From: Candidatus Viadribacter manganicus
Lineage (GTDB): Bacteria > Pseudomonadota > Alphaproteobacteria > Caulobacterales > Aquidulcibacteraceae
DNA: 64,000 nt
Reading direction: 5' to 3'
NCBI RefSeq assembly: GCF_001679665.1
Contig: NZ_CP013244.1
Coordinates: forward strand, 682,001 to 746,000
A program made the position numbers and the translations under genes. Shown in pieces: positions 14,929 through 24,043 of the stretch. Positions within the stretch are counted from its first letter, which is position 1; every line of letters begins with the position of its first letter. Under the pieces are notes generated by a model. That model had not been told where the DNA came from. It saw only the letters and a program-made list of their open reading frames with translations, and ran no database searches.

Positions 14929-16223
14929 GCTTTTCGCCCGTCCTTATTTTCTATCGCGCCGCAAGTTCGGCGCTCGGCGCGTTGGCGGGCCTTTACCTCA
15001 ACGACCGCGCCAAGCGCAGCAAGGAAGATCCAGCCCGCCTCGGCGAACGCTTCGGCCGCTACACCCAAGCGCGCCCGCAAGGCGCCCTTGTTTGGCTCCA
15101 CGCAGCAAGCGTCGGCGAAAGCGGCGTCGCACTCGCGCTGATCGAAGCGCTCGGCGCGCGCAACGCGAACCTTTCCTTCATACTCAGCACCGGCACGCGC
15201 ACCTCAGCCGAACTCGTCGCGCGCCGCGCGCCCATCCGCACCACTCACATCTACGCACCGCTCGATCGCGCCGATTGCGTGCGTCGCTTCCTCGATCATT
15301 GGCGCCCTGACGTTGGCGTGTTCGTGGAAAGCGAGCTTTGGCCCAATCTCATTCTCGAAGCCGAAGCGCGCGGCGTGAAATTGGCGCTGGTCAACGCCCG
15401 CATGAGCCCACGCACGCTGCGCCGCTGGACCAATTGGCGCACCGCCGGGCGCCGCTTGGTCGGCGCATTCTCATACGTCTCCGCCGCCGACGCCCGCACC
15501 AGGGACGCGCTCACCGCGCTGCGGCCGGCGCCGATCGGCGCAAGCGGCAATCTAAAGCTCGCCGCGCCCGCCCCGCGTGTTGATGCAACCGCACGCGCCG
15601 CACTCGCCGCAGAGATCGGCGCACGCCCCATCTGGCTCGCTGCATCCACGCACCAGGGCGAGGACGAAATCGTGCTCGCCGCCCACGACATTCTGCGCCG
15701 CGATTTCGCTGACGCGCTCCTCATCATTGCTCCGCGCCACCCTGAACGCGGCGCCGATATCGCGCGCCTCGCCGGCGGTGCGCCTCTGCGCTCCAAAGGC
15801 GCCTCTCCAGGCGCAGCGTCGGTCTATGTTGCCGATACGCTCGGCGAACTCGGCACGCTTTACGATCTTGCGCCCGTCTCGCTCGTCGCCGGCAGCTTGC
15901 TGCCGCAGCTCAAGGGCCACAACCCGATCGAACCCGCGCGGCTCGCCTGCGCGATCATCACCGGGCCCTACGTCGAAAGCTTCCAGGACCTGTTCGACAC
16001 CATGATCGCCGCCGGCGGCGCAACCTGCGTGCAGGATGCGCAAACGCTCGCCGCCGAGATCGCCCGCCTCTGGCGCGATGAAGCAGCGCGCGCCCAACAA
16101 CTCGACGCCGCCCTCAACGCAACCACCCAAGGCGCCGACGCGTTTGAACGCACCGTCAGCGCCATCATTGCGCTTGTCCCATCAGCCTCAGCACAGCAAA
16201 GCACGGCCAATGCGTCCGCCTGA
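14925..16223 (+). CDS. waaA: 3-deoxy-D-manno-octulosonic acid (Kdo) transferase
   Basis: 432 residues from GTG 14925. It transfers Kdo from CMP-Kdo to lipid IVA at the cytoplasmic face of the inner membrane. The N-terminal glycosyltransferase-3-deoxy domain shows LWLHAASVGESG-type sequence (here VWLHAASVGESG, about 47-58, with the catalytic Glu), then FVESELWPNLILEA and LVNARMS. The C-terminal half has IWLAASTHQGEDEIVL, RHPERG and GHNPIEPARL. It overlaps DUF374 by 4 bp and lpxK by 14 bp. Whether it adds one or two Kdo residues cannot be told. Confidence 0.92.
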   Translation: MSFSPVLIFYRAASSALGALAGLYLNDRAKRSKEDPARLGERFGRYTQARPQGALVWLHAASVGESGVALALIEALGARNANLSFILSTGTRTSAELVARRAPIRTTHIYAPLDRADCVRRFLDHWRPDVGVFVESELWPNLILEAEARGVKLALVNARMSPRTLRRWTNWRTAGRRLVGAFSYVSAADARTRDALTALRPAPIGASGNLKLAAPAPRVDATARAALAAEIGARPIWLAASTHQGEDEIVLAAHDILRRDFADALLIIAPRHPERGADIARLAGGAPLRSKGASPGAASVYVADTLGELGTLYDLAPVSLVAGSLLPQLKGHNPIEPARLACAIITGPYVESFQDLFDTMIAAGGATCVQDAQTLAAEIARLWRDEAARAQQLDAALNATTQGADAFERTVSAIIALVPSASAQQSTANASA

Positions 16224-17226
16224 GTTCTGGAAAGACAAAGATCAGATCGAAAGCCGTGACGCGGCCGTGGTCCTGCGCGCGCTGCTGACGCCGGTGTCGT
16301 GGGCGTACGCCGCCGTCGCGGCACACCGCATGCGCACAACGATCTCGCGCCACGTGCCGGCGCCGGTCATTTGCATAGGCAACCTCACCGTCGGCGGCGC
16401 AGGCAAAACACCGATCAGCCGCGCCATCCGCGCCAGGCTCGGCCCCAACGCGCACACGCTCTCACGCGGCTATGGCGGCCGCGCCGTCGGTCCCTTGCGC
16501 GTCACGCCGGACATGGAAGCGATCGAAGTCGGTGACGAGCCGCTGCTTCACGCCCGCGACGGCGCAGCCTGGGTCTCGCGCGATCGCTACGCCGGCGCAC
16601 TCGCCGCCGTGCAAGCCGGCGCCCACGTCATCTTGATGGATGACGGCTTCCAAAATCCGTCCCTCGCCAAAGACCTCTGCATCGTCGCCGTCGATCCCGC
16701 TTACGGCGTCGGCAACGGCCAAGTGTTTCCGGCTGGCCCGCTGCGCGAACGCCTGCGCGATGGCCTCGCGCGCGCCGACGCCATCGTCATGCTCCATAAC
16801 ACCTGGAGCGCCGACATTCCCGAGCACCCCGACTGGCTCGCCGACTTTGCAAAACCCATACTGCAAGCCTCAGTGTCCCCGATCGGCGAAGCGCCAAGCG
16901 GCCCGCTCATCGCATTCGCCGGCCTCGCCCGGCCGGAAAAATTCTTCGACACGCTCGAAGCGGTCGGCGCGAAGGTCGAGGACATGGTGCCCTTCAGCGA
17001 CCACCATCCCTATTCCGAGGACGACATGCGCCTCCTGGCGCAAATGGCCGAACAGCGCGGCGCCCAATTGATCACCACCGAGAAGGACGCCGCCCGTCTG
17101 TCGCCGGCATGGCGCGCGCGTGTGGCCGTGCTGCCAGTTGCGGCGCGATTTGCGGACGAAGCAGCGTTGGACGCCTTGCTTGCGCCGATCCAATCGCGGA
17201 TTACGGCACTGCATGGCGAAGCCTAA
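16210..17226 (+). CDS. lpxK: Tetraacyldisaccharide 4'-kinase
   Basis: 338 residues. It phosphorylates the 4' position of the lipid A disaccharide precursor. The P-loop region GNLTVGGAGKTP (57-68) follows a short membrane-associated N-terminal helix. Next come SRGYGG, VGDEPLL, ILMDDGFQN (about 138-146) and FPAGPLRE, all characteristic of LpxK. The end has FSDHHPYSEDD and ITTEKDAARL. The ATG lies inside the end of waaA (14-bp overlap), and the stop lies inside the start of the acyltransferase gene (14-bp overlap). Confidence 0.94.
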   Translation: MRPPEFWKDKDQIESRDAAVVLRALLTPVSWAYAAVAAHRMRTTISRHVPAPVICIGNLTVGGAGKTPISRAIRARLGPNAHTLSRGYGGRAVGPLRVTPDMEAIEVGDEPLLHARDGAAWVSRDRYAGALAAVQAGAHVILMDDGFQNPSLAKDLCIVAVDPAYGVGNGQVFPAGPLRERLRDGLARADAIVMLHNTWSADIPEHPDWLADFAKPILQASVSPIGEAPSGPLIAFAGLARPEKFFDTLEAVGAKVEDMVPFSDHHPYSEDDMRLLAQMAEQRGAQLITTEKDAARLSPAWRARVAVLPVAARFADEAALDALLAPIQSRITALHGEA

Positions 17227-18127
17227 GCCGAACAGTTTTGGATTTCAGGTCGAGGCCTTGGCCTGGAACGCCTATGTCGGCGCGCTCGGCGCGCTCGGCC
17301 TTGAGCGCGCGTCACGCTGGGGCGGCGCCATCGTGCCGGCGATCGCGCCGATCAACAGCGCCTGGAAAACCGCCATCCGCAATATCCGCATGGCGTTCCC
17401 CAACGAGAACGACGCCTTCCACAACGAGGTTCGCAAAGAGACGTTCGTCGAACTCGGCCGCATGACCGGCGAGTTTCCGCATATGCCGGAATATTTGGCC
17501 AAGTATCGCAGCGGCGAAGTCGAGTTTCACGGCAAGGAGATCATCGAAGCCACGCGCGGCAAAGGCGCGGTGTTCATCGGCGGCCACTTCTCGAACTGGG
17601 AGATCACCTCGCTCTGCCTCGCCCAGGTCGATCCAGATTCCCACTTCACCTACCGGCCCGCCAACAACCCGATCATCGACAAATACATCGTCGATACACG
17701 TGCTCAGTTCGGCCTGACGCTGCAAGCGGCAAAGGGCAAGGAAGGCGGCATGGGTTTGCTGCGCTCATTGAAGCGCGGGCGCAGCATCGCGCTGATGAAC
17801 GACCAAAAATACAATGCCGGACTTTCCGTCCCGTTCTTCGGGCACAATTGCATGACCGCCGACGGCCCAACCCGCCTCGCGCTCAAATTCAAAGTGCCGC
17901 TCATTCCGATCACCGGCCGGCGCGTCGCAGGCACACGCTTCATCGCCACCGCCTATCCAGCCATCATGCTCAACTATGACGACCCCGACAACGAGCAAAC
18001 CGTGTTCGACGGTGTCAAACGGGTGAATGAATTCATGGAAGCCCGCGTCCGCGATGCACCGGGCCAATGGTTTTGGTCGCACCGCCGCTGGCCGAAAAGC
18101 GCGTGGGTCGAAGCAGGCGTGATGTGA
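17213..18127 (+). CDS. lpxL: Lipid A late acyltransferase (LpxL/HtrB family)
   Basis: 304 residues. It adds a secondary acyl chain to Kdo-lipid A. The family's HX4E catalytic motif appears as GGHFSNWE (His about 125, Glu about 130). It is followed by YRPANNP, a region with the basic RSLKRGRSIALMNDQ, and PFFGHNCMTADGPTRLALK. The end QWFWSHRRWPK (about 288-298) is the conserved C-terminal signature. It is preceded by lpxK with overlap and followed by a small membrane gene starting at its stop (GTGA). LpxL versus LpxM specificity is not decided by sequence alone. Confidence 0.9.
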   Translation: MAKPKPNSFGFQVEALAWNAYVGALGALGLERASRWGGAIVPAIAPINSAWKTAIRNIRMAFPNENDAFHNEVRKETFVELGRMTGEFPHMPEYLAKYRSGEVEFHGKEIIEATRGKGAVFIGGHFSNWEITSLCLAQVDPDSHFTYRPANNPIIDKYIVDTRAQFGLTLQAAKGKEGGMGLLRSLKRGRSIALMNDQKYNAGLSVPFFGHNCMTADGPTRLALKFKVPLIPITGRRVAGTRFIATAYPAIMLNYDDPDNEQTVFDGVKRVNEFMEARVRDAPGQWFWSHRRWPKSAWVEAGVM

Positions 18128-18576
18128 ACGTCATCCCGTACCACCGCTTTGAGATCACTTCGCGCCTCAAGCGCGACGACGCCTTGGCAGCGATAGCGGC
18201 ACATGTAGAGAAGCGGCAATTGTTCAACTGGAGATGGCCGAGTTCGTCAAACGACGAGCGCTTCAGCGGCGAGGTTACCATCGACGGCTTTTCCATCACG
18301 CGCATCCTGGGCTATCGCAACTCGTTCGCGCCGGTCACACACGGCGAGGTCCATGATGCAGGCAGTTTCTCGCGCATCGTCATCACCATGCGGCCCTTCA
18401 TCGCGGTGCTGATCTTCTGCGCGTTCTTTACGACGCTCGCGCTTGCGTCACTGGCCGCCAGCGTGGTCCCCGGCATACTCTTGCTACTGTTTTTGTATGC
18501 CCTGGTGATGGGCGGCTTTTGGCTCGAAACGAACAAGCAAGAACAGACATTACGAAAAATCTTTCAGGCGATGTGA
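18124..18576 (+). CDS. Two-helix membrane protein of unknown function
   Basis: 150 residues from GTG 18124, which overlaps the acyltransferase stop. The soluble N-terminal part (YHRFEITSRLKRDDALAAI, then FSGEVTIDGFSITRILGYRN) contains a GYRNSFAPV motif I have seen in small uncharacterised bacterial membrane proteins. It is followed by two adjacent transmembrane helices (about 92-114 and 116-136) and a charged tail. Translational coupling to the lipid A operon suggests co-regulation. No biochemical role can be assigned. Confidence 0.65.
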   Translation: MNVIPYHRFEITSRLKRDDALAAIAAHVEKRQLFNWRWPSSSNDERFSGEVTIDGFSITRILGYRNSFAPVTHGEVHDAGSFSRIVITMRPFIAVLIFCAFFTTLALASLAASVVPGILLLLFLYALVMGGFWLETNKQEQTLRKIFQAM

Positions 18577-18640
18577 GCATCGCAGCGCGGGGTTCCTCGA
18601 CGAAGCCGCACGCGCTAGAACCACGAACGGAGGGTCGGAC

Positions 18641-19141
18641 ATGTGGCGCGCACTTTTGGCGGCTTCGCTCTTGGCGGGCTGTTCAACCATAAACACTGTC
18701 GAACAACGCCTAGGCCTCGAAGATCGCCCGCCTGCGCCGGACACCGCGCTCGAAGCGGTTATGTCGGCCGCGCCGCGCACATGCCCGAACGGGCGCACCT
18801 TGGAAGGCGCCAATCATGAAGCCTTCGGCCCCCAGCACGGCGTGGTCGGAACCGATATCGCCTTCACACCGCTCGCCAGCGATCCAACACGCGCCGTGCG
18901 TCTGCGCCGGCTTGTTGTCGAGCCCGGCGGCGTCATCGCCTGGCACGCGCACGATCAGATCCAAGGCATGGCGCTCTTGGTGTCAGGCGAGATGACCGAA
19001 ATCCGCAACACCTGCCTCGATCCGATCCGCTATCGCGCCGGTGACGTCGCCATGGAAGACGCAGCCACCCAACACGGCTGGCGCAATGACGGCGATGTTC
19101 CCGCCGTCGTCCTCGTTTCGCACGTCGTCGTCCGAAACTAG
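18641..19141 (+). CDS. Cupin-domain lipoprotein
   Basis: 166 residues. The signal MWRALLAASLLAGCS has lipobox LAGC (Cys about 14). The mature part holds a single cupin domain (about 75-160), with WHAHDQIQGMALLVSGE giving the His-x-His...Glu metal motif and HGWRNDG giving the later His. Envelope-anchored cupins bind metals or small ligands; none can be named. AACGGAGG-like sequence precedes the ATG. It converges on the M23 peptidase gene with a 4-base stop overlap (CTAG). Confidence 0.75.
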   Translation: MWRALLAASLLAGCSTINTVEQRLGLEDRPPAPDTALEAVMSAAPRTCPNGRTLEGANHEAFGPQHGVVGTDIAFTPLASDPTRAVRLRRLVVEPGGVIAWHAHDQIQGMALLVSGEMTEIRNTCLDPIRYRAGDVAMEDAATQHGWRNDGDVPAVVLVSHVVVRN

Positions 19142-20073
19142 TTCGCGCTCAGCAACTCCCGCCGCGCCTCGGCCAAGCCAGCGATCGCCACGCTTGGATC
19201 GAGTTGCTGCGTGTTGCGCAGCTTCATGCGCCAGCACAGGTGCGGCCCGGTCGCGCGGCCGCTTGAGCCGACAGCGCCGATCACTTGGCCCTGCTCAACC
19301 GTATCGCCGGCGTGCACATCAAGGCGGCTCATGTGCAGATACATCGTGATGAGGCCTTGGCCGTGATCGATGAACACGAGCCCGCCTTCATAGTGCATGT
19401 CGGATTCGGCCAGCGTCACCACGCCCGCCGCAGGCGCGCGGATCGGCGTCCCCGTTGGCGCCGCAATGTCATAGCCGAAATGCGGCGTTGACGGGGTGCC
19501 GTTCAGAACCCGCTGATTGCCCCACGTGCCAGAAACGCGTCCGCCTTCAACCGGCAGAATGAACCCATCGAGGAAGCCTTCGATGTTCGCTGTGCTCTGA
19601 AAGCCCGCTTGCTTCAACACCGCTTCACGCTGGATGCGCGCCAGCACCGCCGGATCAGTCGGCGTCACCGTTTGCTGCGGCAAGCCATCGACGCGCTGAA
19701 TATCAAACTCGCGCGGCGCGATATCGACACTCTGCGTTGCGCTCTCGCCACCGGCGCGCGCTTGGATTTGCGCTGTCGGTCCGTGTTCACGCGTGAAGCC
19801 GACAACGACCCAACCATCGGCATCGGCCGCACCGCTCTCGGCGCCGTCCAGATAGATCGCCGCGTTCGGCATCGTACGGCAAAGCGCGATGCCGCCTTGG
19901 GTGAAGGCGCCTGCGCAAGAGATCGCCATCGCGGCGGGCGCGGGCGGCGCAACAGGCCCCGCAACTTCAATCGGATGCCCAACCGCAGCCGGCGCCTGTT
20001 CGGGTGCAGCCGGCGCTTCAGCTGCAGCGCACGCCGCAACCAAAAGCGCGATCGCACCAAAGAGCGCCCTCAC
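19138..20073 (-). CDS. M23 family peptidase lipoprotein with altered HxH motif
   Basis: 311 residues from GTG 20073, preceded by GGAGAA. Lipobox VAAC (Cys about 15). The C-terminal LytM-type domain (about 170-310) has HFGYDIAAPTGTPI (metal His 198, Asp 202), YLHMS (His 247) and GRATGPHLCW. In the last, the usual HLHW reads HLCW, so the third metal ligand is Cys 280 instead of His. It may act on peptidoglycan or as a divisome/amidase activator. It is the last gene of xseA-DUF2093-M23 and overlaps DUF2093 by GTGA. Confidence 0.85.
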   Translation of the reverse strand: MRALFGAIALLVAACAAAEAPAAPEQAPAAVGHPIEVAGPVAPPAPAAMAISCAGAFTQGGIALCRTMPNAAIYLDGAESGAADADGWVVVGFTREHGPTAQIQARAGGESATQSVDIAPREFDIQRVDGLPQQTVTPTDPAVLARIQREAVLKQAGFQSTANIEGFLDGFILPVEGGRVSGTWGNQRVLNGTPSTPHFGYDIAAPTGTPIRAPAAGVVTLAESDMHYEGGLVFIDHGQGLITMYLHMSRLDVHAGDTVEQGQVIGAVGSSGRATGPHLCWRMKLRNTQQLDPSVAIAGLAEARRELLSAN

Positions 20074-20291
20074 GATTTCTTCTCCGCATGCGTCTGCTTC
20101 CAGCGCGCGGTCGCTTCGGCGGGGCCGCGATACGCCTCTTGCAAATCCACGCTCCAATAGCGCAACGCGTCGAGCGTGATCGGCTCGCCAGTCACGGCGC
20201 AGCGCACATGCGTGCCCTGGCGCAAAATGGTGATTTCGTTGTCGCCATAATGGACCTTAGCTTCGGGTCCGCCGGGATCGTGCTTATTCAT
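20070..20291 (-). CDS. DUF2093 domain protein
   Basis: 73 residues covering the DUF2093 family, with RCAVTGEPITLDALRYWSVD (about 30-49), QEAYRGP and a short basic tail. In alphaproteobacteria this family sits next to lpxK or xseA; here it is between xseA and an M23 peptidase. The CxxTGxxI pattern suggests a structural or metal role, but only one Cys is present. The function is unknown. Confidence 0.88.
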   Translation of the reverse strand: MNKHDPGGPEAKVHYGDNEITILRQGTHVRCAVTGEPITLDALRYWSVDLQEAYRGPAEATARWKQTHAEKKS

Positions 20292-20370
20292 ACGAGTCTC
20301 TTAGCGCGCGCCCGCCTCACAACCAAGCCGCATAACCCATTGCCTAGAGGTCAAACCGGCACAAGGCGGC

Positions 20371-21798
20371 TTAGAACAGCGAGCCCTGATCGCCGCCCGG
20401 CTTGCCTTTGCCCCGCGGCTTTGACGAACCATCGCCCGCCGGATCGATCACCGCCTTTTTCTGTTCGTCCGCGAAGGTGAGGTTCACCACATCGCCGGCG
20501 TTCAGATCCTTGGCCGCGCGCACCAAAGAGCCATCGTCGCGCTGCACCATCACAAACCCGCGCTGCAGAACGCTCTTGTGCGAGAGCGATTCCAGCATGC
20601 GTGTCGCGCCCTCAAGATGCTTCTTGTGCGAATCCAAAGTCCGCTTGATCGCCGGCTGCAACCGCGCCGACGTGCGCGCCAGGTGCTCGCGGCGGCGCAC
20701 GATGTCCTGGCCCAGCGCCTCCGGCCGCAACCGCGCCGCGACCCGATCCAGCTTCGACTGCGCCGCGCGCGTGTTCGACACCAGCGCCGCATTCAGCCTC
20801 TCAGCGGCGCGGTCGTAACGCTGCTGCGGAATCTGAAACAACATTTCCAAACGCGGCAACTTCGCCGCCGCCGCGCGCAGTTCCGTGCGCCGCCGCTCCA
20901 GCCCGCGCACAAGGCCATTCTTCAACCGGCCATCCGCACTGGTGACGCGCTCGATCAATTCGGCACGCACCGGCACTGCTTTTTCCGCCGCCGCCGTCGG
21001 CGTTGGCGCGCGATGATCCGAAGCATAATCGATCAATGTCGTATCGGTTTCGTGGCCGACAGCGCTGATCAGCGGAATATCGCTCGCCGCCGCCGCGCGC
21101 ACGACAATCTCTTCATTGAACGCCCATAGGTCTTCGATCGAGCCGCCGCCGCGCGCCACGATCAACACGTCCGGCCGGTTCGCGCCTTCGATCGCATTGA
21201 AGCCCTTAATCGCGCGCGCCACTTGCCCCGCCGCTTCCGGCCCCTGCACCAGAACCGGCCACACGATCACGCGGCACGGAAAGCGTTCGCGTAAGCGATG
21301 CAGAATATCGCGGATCACCGCGCCGGTCGGCGAGGTCACGACGCCAATCGTGCGCGGCAGATACGGGATCGCCTTCTTACGCTCACGCGCAAACAATCCC
21401 TCGCCCTGCAGCTTGGCTTTCAGCTTCTCCAATTGCGCCAGCAGCGCACCGACGCCGGCCGGCGCCATGCGTTCGCAGATCAGCTGATATTGCGAGCGCC
21501 CCGGATAGGTCGAAAGCCGCCCCTCTGCGACAACCTCCAATCCCTCCTCCGGCTTGAACGACAGCTGCTGCACGTTCGCCTTCCACATCACCGTGGAGAT
21601 CGTCGCGCCCTCGTCCTTCAGATCGACATAGAGGTGGCCGGATTTCGCGATCAGCACGCGGCCGAGTTCGCCACGCACGCGAACGCGGTCGAAGGTCGTC
21701 TCCATTGTCCGCTTCACCGCCTGCGCAAGTTCGCTGACGGAAAGCTCGGGCAAATTGGATTGGGCGGTAACGGCCGCAGCGTCTGACATCACTTTCAT
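20371..21798 (-). CDS. xseA: Exodeoxyribonuclease VII large subunit
   Basis: 475 residues. Large subunit of the single-strand-specific nuclease that works with XseB in repair and recombination. An N-terminal OB-fold (LPELSVSELAQAVKRTMET, VRGELG, LYVDLKDEGATI, GRLSTYPGRSQYQL) precedes the catalytic domain with GVVTSPTGAVIRDI, VARGGGSIEDLWAFNEE and SAVGHETDTTLIDYASDHRAPTP (given in parts). Long coiled-coil helices follow. No xseB lies in the window. A second in-frame ATG at 21789 could be the true start. It is divergent from the beta-helix gene at 21872. Confidence 0.95.
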   Translation of the reverse strand: MKVMSDAAAVTAQSNLPELSVSELAQAVKRTMETTFDRVRVRGELGRVLIAKSGHLYVDLKDEGATISTVMWKANVQQLSFKPEEGLEVVAEGRLSTYPGRSQYQLICERMAPAGVGALLAQLEKLKAKLQGEGLFARERKKAIPYLPRTIGVVTSPTGAVIRDILHRLRERFPCRVIVWPVLVQGPEAAGQVARAIKGFNAIEGANRPDVLIVARGGGSIEDLWAFNEEIVVRAAAASDIPLISAVGHETDTTLIDYASDHRAPTPTAAAEKAVPVRAELIERVTSADGRLKNGLVRGLERRRTELRAAAAKLPRLEMLFQIPQQRYDRAAERLNAALVSNTRAAQSKLDRVAARLRPEALGQDIVRRREHLARTSARLQPAIKRTLDSHKKHLEGATRMLESLSHKSVLQRGFVMVQRDDGSLVRAAKDLNAGDVVNLTFADEQKKAVIDPAGDGSSKPRGKGKPGGDQGSLF

Positions 21799-21871
21799 AT
21801 AAGCCGACTCGCCCCGGCCCGCGCCTGGTGGTTAAACAGTTCCAGGCTTGGGGAGGCCGGGGGATTTTCGC

Positions 21872-24004
21872 ATGGCGTTCGACGCCAACGACCTGTCGCC
21901 ACACGAGCATTTCGTGGTGGATCGGACCAGCGCTGGGGAAATCGCGGATTTCAGCGCCATGGGCGGCCCCGGCGGGGCCAAACCTGCCGTTCGGGCAGGT
22001 TTCCTCCGCAAGCTTCTCCTTCGCCTCGACGCCAGCTGGGCCATCCGCACGCCAGGCGTCCGCATCAAAGGCGCGCGCATCGAGGGCGTTCTCGACCTTA
22101 CCGATTGTTCAGGCGAAGGCCTGCCCGCGCTCTCGCTGACCGAATGCGAAATCCCGGAACTGGTCGATCTCAGCCACGCGCGTCTCGCCCGGCTCTCGCT
22201 CAATGGAAGCCGCCTCACGCGTCTCATCGCTGTCGAAGTTCAGATCGATGGCGAACTCGATCTCTGCGACGTCGCGCCCATCGAAGCTGGCGGACGCGAA
22301 ACCTTCACCGCCAAACTGCGCGGCGCTCGCATAGACGGCGACGTGCTCGCGCGCGGCGCAAAATTCGCACGCCCCGCTGACAGCAAGGACGACGCGCTCA
22401 ACCTCCAAGGCGCCGAGATCGAAGGCAACGTCTTCCTGCGCGAAGGCTTCGACGCATTCGGCCCCGTCACGCTCTACGGCGCGCGCATCAAAGGCTCTCT
22501 TGATTGCAGCGGCGGCGCCTTCCTCAATCGCAGCGACGACGCTTCCGCCTCCGCGCTGATTGCCGAGACCGCACGCATCGAAGGCGATGCGTTACTGCGC
22601 GCTCAGTTCAAAGCCGAAGGCGAAGTCTGGTTCATGGGCGCCACGATCAGCGGCAACCTCGATATCAGCGAAGCCTCGTTCCGGAACGAATTCGGCTACG
22701 CGCTGATGCTCGCCAACGCCGAGATCGAAGGCCAGCTGAAGGGCGATGGCGTCAAGATCGCCGGCCAGCTCACGCTGCAAAACACCAGCATCGCGCACAA
22801 TCTCGATCTCCGCGGCGCCGAGATCGTGCATCGCAGCACACCGCGCGGCGAAACCTTCGGCCGCGCCGTCGATGCCGCCAGCGTCCGCGTTGAAGGCGGC
22901 GCCTTGCTGCAAGGCGCCAACATCAAGGGCGAACTCTTCCTCGCCGACGCGCGCATTTCCGGCTACCTCGCGTTCGGCGGCGGCCGCTACATCAACCCCG
23001 GCCAATGGGCCATCCGGGCGCCCAACGCCCGCGTCGGCAGCAATCTCACCTTCACGCTTCCCGAAAACGGCTTTGCGCCGCACGGCCAAAAAACCGTCGT
23101 CGAAGGCGGCTGCAAACTCGCGCGCGTTCGCATCGGCGGCAAACTCGCTTGGTCGGCTTTTGAGTTGCGCGGCCCCGGCCCCGATCGCGCCAAGGGCGGG
23201 GTCTTTTCTTTCACCGACGCCAACGTCGACGGCGCCATCGAAGCCGCCGCGCTCACCACGCAACAAGAAACCTTGATCGACGCCTCCGGCGCCTCATGCG
23301 CCGCTTTGGACGACGACGTAAAAACCGGTTGGGGCGCCGAGACCGTGCGTCTCGGCCTCGATGGTTTCGCCTATGGCCGCATCGACAGCCAAAGCGAACA
23401 CTGGCGCACGCGCCTTGCGTGGCTGAAGCGCTCGCGCCGCGAGGGCGAGAAGTTCTCACCACAGCCTTTCACCCACGCCGCCGCCACCTACGCACGCATG
23501 GGCCGGCGCGAAGATGCGCGCCGCATTCAATTGGCGCAGCACGATCTGCACACACTCTCCGGCGCCGCCGGACCTTTCACCTGGGCGCTCTCGTCACTGT
23601 TCGGCATGATCGCCGGCTATGGCCTTGCGCCGATCCGCGTCGTCCGCGCGCTCGTCATCTTCCTCGCGCTCGGCGTCTTCGGCGTGCTGGCGATGAACGA
23701 ACAAGGCGCGCTGGTGACGCCGCAAGGCCGCGCTTGCAACGGCGCCGTCGAGCCGACGCTCTACGCCCTCGATGTCGCCCTGCCGGTCATTGATCTTGGC
23801 CAAGAAGGGCGCTGCGCGCCGGGTCGCACCGCGCGTGCCGAGCTTCCGCAAGGCATGGCCGTCTCCGAGACCAACGATTGGCGCCTGTTCGAAGGCGTTG
23901 CGCTCTGGCGCTGGGCGCATGCGCTTTACGCCATGCTCGGCGCCATCCTCACGGGCCTCGCGATCGTCACCTTCTCCGGCATCATGAAGCCGAAGGACGA
24001 GTAA
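21872..24004 (+). CDS. Large repeat beta-helix protein with C-terminal membrane anchor
   Basis: 710 residues. Residues about 45-470 consist of many degenerate repeats of roughly 20-25 residues of the form G-A-x-I-x-G-x-L-x-L (for example GARIKGSLDCSGGAFLN, NAEIEGQLKGDGVKIAGQL, GANIKGELFLADARISGYL), predicted to form a right-handed beta-helix like pentapeptide-repeat or bactofilin folds. A helical segment (about 500-575) and two transmembrane helices (about 588-606 and 683-705) follow. They flank a loop with two Cys and a Pro-rich stretch, probably periplasmic. Homologues are often called membrane-associated oxidoreductases without evidence; I see no cofactor motif. The start is ATG 21872 with GGAGG upstream. 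Confidence 0.7.
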   Translation: MAFDANDLSPHEHFVVDRTSAGEIADFSAMGGPGGAKPAVRAGFLRKLLLRLDASWAIRTPGVRIKGARIEGVLDLTDCSGEGLPALSLTECEIPELVDLSHARLARLSLNGSRLTRLIAVEVQIDGELDLCDVAPIEAGGRETFTAKLRGARIDGDVLARGAKFARPADSKDDALNLQGAEIEGNVFLREGFDAFGPVTLYGARIKGSLDCSGGAFLNRSDDASASALIAETARIEGDALLRAQFKAEGEVWFMGATISGNLDISEASFRNEFGYALMLANAEIEGQLKGDGVKIAGQLTLQNTSIAHNLDLRGAEIVHRSTPRGETFGRAVDAASVRVEGGALLQGANIKGELFLADARISGYLAFGGGRYINPGQWAIRAPNARVGSNLTFTLPENGFAPHGQKTVVEGGCKLARVRIGGKLAWSAFELRGPGPDRAKGGVFSFTDANVDGAIEAAALTTQQETLIDASGASCAALDDDVKTGWGAETVRLGLDGFAYGRIDSQSEHWRTRLAWLKRSRREGEKFSPQPFTHAAATYARMGRREDARRIQLAQHDLHTLSGAAGPFTWALSSLFGMIAGYGLAPIRVVRALVIFLALGVFGVLAMNEQGALVTPQGRACNGAVEPTLYALDVALPVIDLGQEGRCAPGRTARAELPQGMAVSETNDWRLFEGVALWRWAHALYAMLGAILTGLAIVTFSGIMKPKDE

Positions 24005-24043
24005 GGCTGGTACGCGTTCGCCCAGCGGTCCATAACTTAGCTC

